Assembly (NCBI RefSeq): GCF_024733015.1
Contig: NZ_JANKJG010000018.1
Span: 1 to 34,571 of the forward strand
DNA from: Pseudosulfitobacter koreensis
GTDB taxonomy: Bacteria; Pseudomonadota; Alphaproteobacteria; Rhodobacterales; Rhodobacteraceae
Length of the DNA: 34,571 nt
Direction: 5' to 3'
Positions 1-7,286 of this stretch are shown here, in pieces. The notes beneath the pieces were generated by a model. The model saw nothing but the letters and a program-made list of their open reading frames with translations. It had not been told where the DNA came from and did no database searches. The position numbers and the translations under genes are program-made. The number at the start of each line of letters is the position of its first letter. The first letter of the stretch is position 1.

Positions 1-127
1 CTCAGAAGCTGCAAAGAAAACACGAAAGGAGACGCAGCCATTGACCAAATCATGACCGCTGATAAACAATAAAGGGTGGGTCAAATCTCGGTGAAAATAC
101 CGGGTCAGTTCTCAATGAAAACCAACA
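1..127. mobile_element. Terminal part of an IS21-family-like element
   Basis: Two 22-bp imperfect direct repeats (78-99 and 102-123, 16 of 22 positions equal) both begin GGGTCA and contain TGAAAA. They are followed by ...AACA at 124-127, which reads TGTT on the minus strand. Terminal tandem repeats of this kind are typical of IS21-family ends. The junction at 127 falls inside the C-terminal codons of the DUF2189 gene, so the element seems to have inserted there. No transposase can be assigned: positions 1-72 are open in one frame to a TAA, which could be the tail of istB, but it is too short to recognise. The rest of the element lies outside the window. Confidence 0.6.
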
Positions 128-982
128 TTGACGGTTTTCAGGACGAACAGCGCGGTAGGCATGCCAAGTTGCATGACCCAGAACCGGAAAAATCACAATC
201 AGGCCGAGAAACCCGGTGATGAGCGAGATTGCTGTGAGCACAACCACAATAGCCCCCCATGTCAACATCACAGGCAAGTTGGCCCAGACCATTGCCATCG
301 AGATCCCCATTGCCGAAAGCGCATCAGTTCTCTCCGAGAGCAACATCGGAACGGCGAAGACGCTAATTGCAAAGGAGAAGGCCACAAAGAGTGCCCCCAC
401 GAAACTGCCGGTAATCAGCAGCGCCCAGCCGGTAGGCGTGAACAACAGCATCGGTATCAGCTCATCGGTGCCGGGAAAGGCCACCAAGCCAAAAAACAGG
501 GCATAGATCAGCACCGCCGCCCGTTGCCACAGCAGGAACAGGCCGAGCAGCAACACTCCCATGAACAAGGCCTGACGCGTGGACGCAGGGCGCACGATCA
601 GCATGCTGCCGAAGGTCGGTCGTTCCTCCGCCTCAATGCGGCGGCTTTTTTCGTAGAGACCGCTGGCGATCAACGGCCCCACCAGGGTGAACCCGGCGAG
701 GGCGGGAAAAAGTACGTATTCATAATGGAACTGGAACAGGGCCCAAACGATCAACGCAGAGATCATGAAGACAATAAGGCCGTAAAGCAGGCTAAGTAGT
801 GGGTGGGTGAGGAAATCCGACCAGCCGCGCCGCAGCCATGTGAATGCTGCGGTTTTGGGCAAGTCCCGCGCGTGCGCGCTCTCGCGCGGCAAAGGCGGAA
901 CCACTTTTGGAATCATGCCGCCAGCATGCGGATTGTCGGGCGGCGAAATGCTATCGGGGTGTTTGGATCGGTCACTCAACAT
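50..982 (-). CDS. DUF2189-family integral membrane protein, C-terminus replaced by IS sequence
   Basis: This is the last gene of the leftward cco operon. Residues 1-50 are a Pro-rich cytoplasmic segment. Several hydrophobic helices follow (about 60-85, 90-110, 140-175, 185-215 and 230-265), the pattern of the DUF2189 membrane family, which is found beside cbb3 oxidase and nitrite-respiration genes in alphaproteobacteria. Its function is unknown. The ATG at 982 overlaps the end of the upstream 56-codon gene by 7 bp, suggesting translational coupling. Residues 1-285 look native. From residue 286 (Cys, codon at 125-127) the last 25 residues are encoded by the IS21-like end, so the natural C-terminus has been lost or altered. 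The hydrophobic core is intact, so the protein may still work. Confidence 0.75.
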   Translation of the reverse strand: MLSDRSKHPDSISPPDNPHAGGMIPKVVPPLPRESAHARDLPKTAAFTWLRRGWSDFLTHPLLSLLYGLIVFMISALIVWALFQFHYEYVLFPALAGFTLVGPLIASGLYEKSRRIEAEERPTFGSMLIVRPASTRQALFMGVLLLGLFLLWQRAAVLIYALFFGLVAFPGTDELIPMLLFTPTGWALLITGSFVGALFVAFSFAISVFAVPMLLSERTDALSAMGISMAMVWANLPVMLTWGAIVVVLTAISLITGFLGLIVIFPVLGHATWHAYRAVRPENRQCWFSLRTDPVFSPRFDPPFIVYQRS

Positions 983-1146
983 GATGGTTTCGCCGCTCGA
1001 TTGGCAGCGCCTTCCTTGTGCGATGGATCAAGAACGCATTCGGTTTGCGAACCGATTGCAACGGTGACGAGATGGGCATTCGCCGCGACAAAGCCGGAGA
1101 CAAGGAGCACTGCTCCAGTGATGGCCCAGAAGCGTGAAGACGTCAT
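976..1146 (-). CDS. Small single-span membrane protein of the cco operon (56 aa)
   Basis: The start was chosen at the ATG at 1146, which overlaps the ccoP stop as ATGA; a longer in-frame extension to 1236 would run back through ccoP. The 56-residue product has one hydrophobic segment (about residues 7-24) followed by a short tail containing two cysteines (37 and the terminal residue 56). It resembles small unnamed proteins seen after ccoP in other Rhodobacterales, but I cannot attach a family name. Coupling on both sides (ccoP before, DUF2189 gene after) argues that it is translated and acts with the oxidase, perhaps in assembly or stability. That role is inference from position only. Confidence 0.6.
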   Translation of the reverse strand: MTSSRFWAITGAVLLVSGFVAANAHLVTVAIGSQTECVLDPSHKEGAANRAAKPSC

Positions 1147-2021
1147 GGCTGCGCCTCCGCAGCTCGGTCCTGGATGTAAAGCGTGAGCATCATTCGATCC
1201 GCTTCGGTCAGACGGTCTTCCCAAGCGGGCATCCAACCTTGGCGACCGTCGTGTATGGTCTTAAACATGGTCGCATCGTCACCGCCATAGACCCAGGCAT
1301 CATCGGTCAGATTTGGAGCGCCCAAATCCTGGATGCCGCGCGCATTGTCGCCATGACAGCTGGTGCAGTTGTCGGCAAAAATAGCCTGCCCTTGCTCCAA
1401 CCGCTCGGCCGGGACGTCGGGATCAAGCCCCGACAGGGACTGAACATAGTCCACCACCGTGCGGATCTCGGGAACGCTGAGTATGTCGGTTTCCCCGAAG
1501 GCCAGCATTTGAGCGAAACGCGTGTCGGGATGTGGCGCATTGATGCCAACCCGCAGAGTTTCCAAGATCGTGTCTGTGTCGTTGCCCCAGAGCCAGGCCT
1601 CGTCGATCAGGCTGGGATAGCCGGGTGCTCCGGAAAGATCGGTGCCGTGACATGCCGCGCAATTGTCGCCAAAGAGCGTTGGCGCGGTGCGCTCCACATG
1701 TGCCATGAGCTCGGGGATTTCGCGGATTTCTGTCGCGGAGAGTTCGCCCAGCGGAGCGCGCCAGACTTCGATATCTCGGTAGGCTTTGGCGACCTGTTCC
1801 TCGACCACGATCGCTTGATCATAGCCCAGAAGCCCCTTCCAATAGGTCGTCACCAGCGGCCATGATGGCATCAGCACCCAGTAGACCAGCGCCCAGATGT
1901 GGGTGACTGCCACAAAGAACCAGACAGCCCGCGGGACACGGGTATTGAGTTCCGTGATACCGTCCCATTCGTGCCCCGTGGTCTCGTGACCGGTGAGTGG
2001 ATCGCGTTCCTTTACCGACAT
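1143..2021 (-). CDS. ccoP: cbb3-type cytochrome c oxidase subunit III (diheme cytochrome c)
   Basis: CcoP passes electrons from soluble or membrane cytochromes c through CcoO to the catalytic subunit in the cytoplasmic membrane. The 292-residue protein has an N-terminal cytoplasmic stretch, one membrane helix (about 33-55), then two periplasmic cytochrome c domains. Their heme motifs are CAACH (121-125) and CTSCH (219-223). Met172 and Met264 are likely distal ligands. The start at the ATG at 2021 is preceded by GAGGAGG on the coding strand; an upstream in-frame Met at 2087 lies inside ccoQ and is less likely. The gene overlaps the end of ccoQ by 10 bp. Length and layout are normal for the family. 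Confidence 0.95.
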   Translation of the reverse strand: MSVKERDPLTGHETTGHEWDGITELNTRVPRAVWFFVAVTHIWALVYWVLMPSWPLVTTYWKGLLGYDQAIVVEEQVAKAYRDIEVWRAPLGELSATEIREIPELMAHVERTAPTLFGDNCAACHGTDLSGAPGYPSLIDEAWLWGNDTDTILETLRVGINAPHPDTRFAQMLAFGETDILSVPEIRTVVDYVQSLSGLDPDVPAERLEQGQAIFADNCTSCHGDNARGIQDLGAPNLTDDAWVYGGDDATMFKTIHDGRQGWMPAWEDRLTEADRMMLTLYIQDRAAEAQP

Positions 2022-2182
2022 GGGCCCTCCTCGTCGTCCAGCACGCTTCGTGCGGCCTTGTCGAACCGTTTCCCAAAACTTGGACAAAAGGCGTAGATGG
2101 TAATCCCGATCGACAAAGCGATCAGGTAGAATAAGCCAAAGGACTTCGCGATGGTCGACAGCGTTTCGTAACTCGTATCCAA
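2012..2182 (-). CDS. ccoQ: cbb3-type oxidase small subunit CcoQ
   Basis: CcoQ is a small single-helix subunit that stabilises the cbb3 complex. The 56-residue reading begins at a TTG at 2182, placed nine bases after a GAAGGAG ribosome site formed by the last codons of ccoO. No ATG occurs in a sensible place, and extending the frame upstream would run through ccoO. A hydrophobic helix (about residues 15-33) is followed by a charged tail, as in the family. It sits between ccoO and ccoP, the canonical position. The assignment rests mostly on size, helix and context, because CcoQ sequences are poorly conserved. Confidence 0.8.
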   Translation of the reverse strand: MDTSYETLSTIAKSFGLFYLIALSIGITIYAFCPSFGKRFDKAARSVLDDEEGPCR

Positions 2183-2186
2183 GGTA

Positions 2187-2963
2187 TCAATCTCCTTCGG
2201 GGATCTGCATGTTTCGAGGTAGATCAGACAGGCCGCCCAAGATTTGTAGATACGCCACCAGCGCATCCATCTCCGTCAAACGGTCTCTACGTCCGTCGAA
2301 AAACCGGATATTGGTAGCTTCCCCATAGCGTTCCTCGACCGCATAGGCCCGATCTGAATCAGGAATTGCCTGGCCGCGCGCATCGTCCGCCGCATTGGCG
2401 ACCTGTTCGTCGGTATAAGGCACCCCGACCGTTCGCAGGGCGGCCAGCCGTCCGGGAAGGCTCGCAGTCTCAAGCGACGTGTTGAGCAAAAATGCATATT
2501 GCGGCATGACCGATTCCGGCACCAGTGAACGCGGATCAGCGAGGTGCTGCACTTGCCATTCATCCGAGAACTTCTCGCCTACGCGGGCAAGATCTGGCCC
2601 TGTGCGCTTCGATCCCCAAAGCATTGGGTGGTCGTATTGGCTTTCCACCGCCAATGAGTAGGGACCATAGCGGTCCACCTCGTCGCGCAGGGTGCGGATC
2701 ATCTGGCTATGACAGGCATAGCAGCCTTCACGAATGTAGATGTCCCGTCCGGCTTGTTCGAGCGGTGTATAGACCCGCATGTTCGGATCGGCCTCTACTG
2801 TATCATCGATGCTGAAAAGCGGAGCTATCTCGACGAAGCCGCCCACGGCAGCTGCTGCGATGATTCCGATCGTCAGCCCCATGGAATGCCTTTCGGCGCG
2901 GTAGTGGGTGCGTGCGTGAAACTCGAAGAACTTCGAGAAGGGTTTGAGAATTTTGCGCAACAT
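2187..2963 (-). CDS. ccoO: cbb3-type cytochrome c oxidase subunit II (monoheme cytochrome c)
   Basis: CcoO is the membrane-anchored monoheme cytochrome c between CcoP and CcoN. The heme motif CYACH is followed by SQMIR, the CcoO signature, and RTGPDLARVG and VPESVMPQY are also family hallmarks; the Met of VMPQY is the expected axial ligand. The N-terminus carries one membrane helix. The stretch before this helix is long and basic (about 27 residues, rich in Arg and His), longer than in typical CcoO. I chose the ATG at 2963, with GGAG eight bases upstream; a GTG at 2972 overlapping the ccoN stop (GTGA) would add three residues but has no ribosome site. It is translationally coupled to ccoN. 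Confidence 0.93.
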   Translation of the reverse strand: MLRKILKPFSKFFEFHARTHYRAERHSMGLTIGIIAAAAVGGFVEIAPLFSIDDTVEADPNMRVYTPLEQAGRDIYIREGCYACHSQMIRTLRDEVDRYGPYSLAVESQYDHPMLWGSKRTGPDLARVGEKFSDEWQVQHLADPRSLVPESVMPQYAFLLNTSLETASLPGRLAALRTVGVPYTDEQVANAADDARGQAIPDSDRAYAVEERYGEATNIRFFDGRRDRLTEMDALVAYLQILGGLSDLPRNMQIPEGD

Positions 2964-2968
2964 GTCCT

Positions 2969-4621
2969 TCACTCCGCAACTGGCACGGCGGGTTCACCCG
3001 CTTCGGATTTAGTCGGATAGTCGAGTTCGTGGGTGTCCTGACGGACCCGTCTGATCGTCATGATGACGTTAAAGGCTCCAATAATGGCTCCAGTCAGGAA
3101 GAAGGCCCCGCCGATGGTGCGTGCCACATAGTAAGGGTGCATTGCTACGAGCGAGTCCGTGAAGGAATAAGCCAGCGTGCCGCTTTCGGTATAGGTGCGC
3201 CACATCAGACCTTGAATGATACCGCTATTCCACATCGCGAAGACGTAGATCACCGTCCCGATCAGCGCGAGCCAGAAGTGCCATTCAACAAGCTTCCATG
3301 AATACATAGATTCCCGCCGCCACAGGATTGGCACGAGCGCATATATTGATCCGAAGGTGATCAGCGCGACCCAGCCCATCGCCCCGGCATGCACATGACC
3401 GACGGTCCAATCGGTATAATGAGACAAGGAGTTCACTGCGCGCACTGCCATGAAAGATCCTTCAAAGGTGGACAGCCCATAAAAGACCGCCGCCACCATC
3501 ATGAAGCGCAACGTCGCATCGTCGCGCACCTTGCCCCAGGCACCGTTCAGCGTCATCAGCGCGTTCCCCGCGCTTGCCCAGGACGGCACCAACAGCATCA
3601 CGGAAAATGTCATCCCCAAAGTCTGCACCCACTGGGGTACGGCGGTGTAGTGCAGGTGGTGCGAGCCTGCCCAGATATAGAAGAACACGATGCCCCAGAA
3701 GGACAGGATCGATAGCCGGTATGAGTAGATCGGCCGCTCCGCCCGTTTGGGCAGGAAGTAGTAAAGCATGCCGAGGAAACCAGAAGTGAGGAAGAACGCT
3801 ACGGCGTTATGGCCGTACCACCACTGCGTCATTGCATCCTGCACGCCTGAAAAGGCCGAATAGCTCTTCGCAGCACTGAAGGAGGCCGGCACGGCAAGGT
3901 TATTGACGATGTGCAGCATTGCCACGACAAGAATGAAAGCCATGTAATACCAATTCGCCACGTAAATATGCGGCTCGTTCCGGCGCGCCAGGGTGCGCAT
4001 GTAAAGCACGAAGTAGCTGACCCAGACGATCACCAGCCAAATGTCGGCATACCATTCCGGCTCTGCGTATTCTTTGGACTGAGTTATGCCCATGAGGTAG
4101 CCCGACGCCGCTATGATGCAAAAGAGATTGAAGCCCAGCAGCACGAACCAAGGTGAAACGTGGCCAGCGAGGCGAGCGCGCGAGGTGCGCTGCATCACGT
4201 GATAGGAGGTTGCGATCAACGCGTTGCCTCCAAAGCCAAAAATCACCCCCGAAGTATGTACCGGACGAATGCGGCCGAAGCTCGACCATGCGGCGTCAAA
4301 GCGCAGGTCGGGCCACGCCAGTTGAGCGGCGACCCAGACGCCCATGCCCATGGCGACCACGGCCCAGAAAAGCGAGAGCAGAATACCGACCTTGGTTGGA
4401 TCGTCATAATAGCTGGTCGTGCGGTCTTCCGTAGGTTCAGCTGCGTAAAGCGCATTGCCCACGACAAAAAACAGCCCCCCGGCAAAAAACAGGGTCATCC
4501 ATCCATGGACACCCATCGGATCATTGCGGCCCGCGATCGCGAGGATAAGACCCGCAAGGGCCAAGACCGCGGTGATCAGCATTGCCTGTTGGCGTTCTGC
4601 AACGGTCAAGCGTTCCATCAT
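2969..4621 (-). CDS. ccoN: cbb3-type cytochrome c oxidase catalytic subunit I
   Basis: CcoN reduces oxygen to water at a heme b3-CuB centre and pumps protons. It has very high oxygen affinity, so it is used under microaerobic conditions. The 550-residue protein has about twelve membrane helices. Expected ligands are visible: His122 (in PVHTSG, low-spin heme), His271 (in WYGHNAV, CuB), His321-His322 (CuB), His409 (heme b3) and His411 (low-spin heme) in VGHVHAG. The start is the first of two adjacent ATGs at 4621, overlapping the ccoS stop as ATGA. Its length is slightly above the common value of about 530. Confidence 0.97.
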   Translation of the reverse strand: MMERLTVAERQQAMLITAVLALAGLILAIAGRNDPMGVHGWMTLFFAGGLFFVVGNALYAAEPTEDRTTSYYDDPTKVGILLSLFWAVVAMGMGVWVAAQLAWPDLRFDAAWSSFGRIRPVHTSGVIFGFGGNALIATSYHVMQRTSRARLAGHVSPWFVLLGFNLFCIIAASGYLMGITQSKEYAEPEWYADIWLVIVWVSYFVLYMRTLARRNEPHIYVANWYYMAFILVVAMLHIVNNLAVPASFSAAKSYSAFSGVQDAMTQWWYGHNAVAFFLTSGFLGMLYYFLPKRAERPIYSYRLSILSFWGIVFFYIWAGSHHLHYTAVPQWVQTLGMTFSVMLLVPSWASAGNALMTLNGAWGKVRDDATLRFMMVAAVFYGLSTFEGSFMAVRAVNSLSHYTDWTVGHVHAGAMGWVALITFGSIYALVPILWRRESMYSWKLVEWHFWLALIGTVIYVFAMWNSGIIQGLMWRTYTESGTLAYSFTDSLVAMHPYYVARTIGGAFFLTGAIIGAFNVIMTIRRVRQDTHELDYPTKSEAGEPAVPVAE

Positions 4622-4791
4622 CTGACATTTTCCTTTCGGGGGGGCATCGGAGTGTCGTCGTCGTGCAAGATGCGTTCAGCATCACCGGCCAGGTCTTCGT
4701 ATTGGTGGCTTTTCAGGGTCCAGAAAAAGGCGCCGAGGCCAGTTAGTCCCATAAGGATGGTAACGGGAATCAGAAGATACAGGATCGTCAT
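4618..4791 (-). CDS. ccoS: cbb3-type oxidase assembly protein CcoS
   Basis: CcoS is a small membrane protein needed to insert cofactors into cbb3 oxidase. The 57-residue product has a hydrophobic N-terminal helix (about 3-22) followed by WTLKSHQYEDL, which matches the family pattern in which a helix is followed by a short acidic segment, and then an acidic tail. The ATG at 4791 overlaps the ccoI stop (ATGA), and the stop overlaps the ccoN start, so the gene is tightly coupled on both sides. Its place between ccoI and ccoN is unusual: in most bacteria ccoS closes a ccoGHIS cluster that lies after ccoP. Confidence 0.9.
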   Translation of the reverse strand: MTILYLLIPVTILMGLTGLGAFFWTLKSHQYEDLAGDAERILHDDDTPMPPRKENVR

Positions 4792-6968
4792 ACAGGAACC
4801 TCTTGCAACTGGGGTGCGGTGGCTCTGACGGCGTCCTGACTGTTCAGCCGAAGTGAATTGGCCACCACGGCGATGGAGGAGCCTGACATGGCAATCGCAG
4901 CGATTAGCGGGGAAACATATCCGGCAATCGCCAGCGGCACCGCGATGCAATTGTAGGCTATGGCAAGTCCGAAGTTCTGTCGGACGATCGCAGCGGTCCG
5001 ACGAGCCATTCTCAGCGCCAGCGGCACCGCATCCAGTCCCTTGCGCAAGAAGACGAAATCCGCTGCCGCGCGTCCCGCTTCGGTAGCCGAGGCTGGAGAC
5101 ATTGACACATGCGCCATGGCCAGTGCGGCAGTATCATTCAACCCGTCGCCCACCATCAACGGGCGTTCGCCCTGAGCGAGTAGGTCTTGCAGCCGCACAA
5201 CCTTGTCTTGCGGGGTCAAGTCACCTCGGGCCTCTGTGATACCAAGCTGGTCTGCCACGAGGTTTACTGCCGACGCGGCATCACCTGATAGCATCTCGCT
5301 CTCCAACCCAGCTTGGCGCAGGGCTATGATCGTAGCCTGCGCACCTTCGCGGAGGTTTTCGCGCAGCGGAAAGCGCAGCATTGGCGCGTCGGCAAATGCG
5401 AAGGCAGGACCTTCTCCCTCACACGCCTTGCCCGCGATCTCGGCCACCCAAGAGGGGCGGCCCAATCGGGCGATGCGCCCGTCGATCCGACCTTCGACCC
5501 CAAAACCGGGGTGTTCAGTGATCTCCTCGGCAAAAAGGGTCGGCGTGGAATGCATCCTGGCAATGCAGCGGGCAACGGGATGGGCTGAATGCTCCGCGAG
5601 CGCTGCCGCCGCGCGGGCGTCGGCGCTAAACTCGGGCGCGTTGGACAACACCGGGCTGCCGTCGGTCAATGTGCCGGTCTTGTCCCAGACCGCGCGCGTC
5701 GCATTTGCCAGACGCTCAAGAGCGGAGCCCTCTTTGAGAAGGATGCCTTCGGCCATCAGCCGACTGGAGGCGACGACATGCGCCACCGGTACAGCCAAGG
5801 CCAGTGCGCAGGGACAGGTGACGATCAGGACGCTGATCGCAATAAAGGCCGCACGGTGCCAGTCACCGGTGGCCAGCAGCCAGCCGATGAAAGTGGCAAA
5901 AGCGACCAAATGAATAAGCGGTGCGTAAATCTGGGCGGCTCGGTCAGCGATCCGTACATAGGTACTGCGGCTTTCTTCGGCGCCAGCCAGTATCCGCATG
6001 GACATTGCGAGAAAGCTGTCCTCTACGGGGCGCAGGGCCACGGCATCCACCGAACCCGTCAGGTTCAAAGCACCGGCTTCGACCTCATCGCCCGTGGCGA
6101 CCGCCACAGGGGCGGATTCGCCGGTGACAAGGGAGCGGTCGAGATCGCTGGCGCCGGACAAGACGCGCAGGTCCACGGGGACCCGTTCGCCAACGGGGAT
6201 ACGTAGAACCATACCTGGCGTAATGGTCTCGACGGCAACGGGGCGCAGCTTGCCCTCGGGCGTAACCTCCCACGCCTCGCGCACTGCGAGCCCCTGGAGG
6301 CCAGTCATGGCTGAGCGTGCTTTGCCGCGCATGCGGTAATCAAGGTAGCGCCCGATCAGGAGGAAGAATGTCAGCGTCACCGCTGCATCAAAGAAAACTT
6401 CTCCGCCGCCGCGGATCGTCTCGAATAGACTCAATGCGATGGCGAGCGCGATGGCGAGCGCGATCGGCACATCCATATTCATACTTGCTCGCTTCAACGC
6501 GCCCCACGCGGAGACAAAAAAGAAGCGTGCGGCATAGAGCACAATAGGAACGGCGATCAGGGCAGAGATCAGATGAAAACTGTCGCGGGTGGCACCCGAA
6601 GCTCCTGACCAGACAGCAACCGAGAGCAACATGACGTTCATCGCGCCGAACCCGCTGACCGCCACGGCCTTGAGAAGGGCGACTTCGGTTTCGTCCTTGT
6701 CCTCTGCCGACAGATCCGCACTGTCGATAAGACGGCCCGGATGGCCGATGCGCTCCAGCTCGGCGAGTACAGGATTTAAGGGATCGCCCGGCTGCGTAAG
6801 CGTGACGTTGATCCTGCGCAGAGTGAGATTTGCCCGCGCGCGCGCAACTTCGGGTAGCGCCGCGAGAGAGCGCTCAATCTTCGCTACGCAGCCACCACAG
6901 CGTATGGTGGGCGAGGTCAGTACAAGCTCGCGACTGTGCTCTGGAGGGCCGGTAAATCTGGAGGGCAC
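4788..6968 (-). CDS. ccoI: Copper-translocating P1B-type ATPase for cbb3 oxidase assembly
   Basis: CcoI (FixI) moves copper across the cytoplasmic membrane for the CcoN active site. The 726-residue protein has an N-terminal heavy-metal domain with RCGGC (Cys24, Cys27), and then membrane helices. The TGES loop (282-285), the metal-channel CPC (385-387), the phosphorylated Asp429 in DKTGT, and GDGLND (607-612) are all present, so the protein looks functional. The cysteine-rich extension before the metal domain seen in many CcoI proteins is absent. The start is a GTG at 6968; no ATG lies in a suitable position and the ribosome site is weak. It is the first gene of the operon, with an FNR-like box 55 bp upstream. 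Confidence 0.95.
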   Translation of the reverse strand: MPSRFTGPPEHSRELVLTSPTIRCGGCVAKIERSLAALPEVARARANLTLRRINVTLTQPGDPLNPVLAELERIGHPGRLIDSADLSAEDKDETEVALLKAVAVSGFGAMNVMLLSVAVWSGASGATRDSFHLISALIAVPIVLYAARFFFVSAWGALKRASMNMDVPIALAIALAIALSLFETIRGGGEVFFDAAVTLTFFLLIGRYLDYRMRGKARSAMTGLQGLAVREAWEVTPEGKLRPVAVETITPGMVLRIPVGERVPVDLRVLSGASDLDRSLVTGESAPVAVATGDEVEAGALNLTGSVDAVALRPVEDSFLAMSMRILAGAEESRSTYVRIADRAAQIYAPLIHLVAFATFIGWLLATGDWHRAAFIAISVLIVTCPCALALAVPVAHVVASSRLMAEGILLKEGSALERLANATRAVWDKTGTLTDGSPVLSNAPEFSADARAAAALAEHSAHPVARCIARMHSTPTLFAEEITEHPGFGVEGRIDGRIARLGRPSWVAEIAGKACEGEGPAFAFADAPMLRFPLRENLREGAQATIIALRQAGLESEMLSGDAASAVNLVADQLGITEARGDLTPQDKVVRLQDLLAQGERPLMVGDGLNDTAALAMAHVSMSPASATEAGRAAADFVFLRKGLDAVPLALRMARRTAAIVRQNFGLAIAYNCIAVPLAIAGYVSPLIAAIAMSGSSIAVVANSLRLNSQDAVRATAPQLQEVPV

Positions 6969-7022
6969 GCGAAGAGTCCTGTTGTTAATTTGTCTTCTTA
7001 TCAGTTAATTCTGTCAGGTTTC

Positions 7023-7036
7023 TTAATTCAGATCAA
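7023..7036. promoter_or_regulatory. FNR/FixK-like box upstream of ccoI
   Basis: The sequence TTAATTCAGATCAA matches the TTGAT-N4-ATCAA consensus with one mismatch. Its centre is 61 bp upstream of the ccoI GTG. A class II arrangement (box centred at -41.5) would put the transcript start near 6988, giving a leader of about 20 bases. Anaerobic FNR or FixK control of cco operons is well established in alphaproteobacteria. Which regulator binds here is inference. Confidence 0.6.
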
Positions 7037-7235
7037 ATTCTGCAAAAACTCCGTGTTGGAATCTCCCTGCCCAAAACAGTCACTATAGCCATTGACAACA
7101 ACGTATGAATTCGGGCCAGTTTTTGCGCATGTCGGTCCGTCGTTTGTCAGCTCATCGTTCTGTAGCTCAACGCAAAAACCATCAGTTTACATGGTCGAAA
7201 CCAGTCGGCGTTTACGGTCAAACTGACCGGTCCAA

Positions 7236-7267
7236 AGCCGCCGCTGTCGAGACTGACAGCGGCGGCT
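7236..7267 (-). terminator. Hairpin terminator after nirK
   Basis: A perfect 13-bp stem, AGCCGCCGCTGTC with GACAGCGGCGGCT, encloses a six-base loop. It lies about 20 bp past the nirK stop on the coding strand and is followed there by a short T run (TTT). The very stable stem supports termination, although the T tract is weak. Confidence 0.65.
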
Positions 7268-7286
7268 GATGTGAATTGCTACCCGT

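Larger units (their letters stand above)
6969..7286. other. Intergenic region between ccoI and nirK
   Basis: This 318-bp stretch holds no convincing gene. It contains the ccoI promoter region with an FNR-like box (7023-7036) and the nirK terminator hairpin (7236-7267). A 9-bp inverted repeat, GTTTTTGCG at 7119-7127 and CGCAAAAAC at 7171-7179, is also visible and has no assigned role. Confidence 0.7.

Noticed and set aside
128..799. 223-codon open frame on the plus strand
   Set aside because: It is opposite the DUF2189 gene; the product is His/Gln-rich with no recognisable domain.
2022..2087. Longer CcoP start at 2087
   Set aside because: It lies within ccoQ and adds a basic stretch; the ATG at 2021 has a strong ribosome site and the expected N-terminus.
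7119..7179. GTTTTTGCG/CGCAAAAAC inverted repeat between ccoI and nirK
   Set aside because: The arms are separated by 43 bases and are not near a start codon or stop; no role could be supported.
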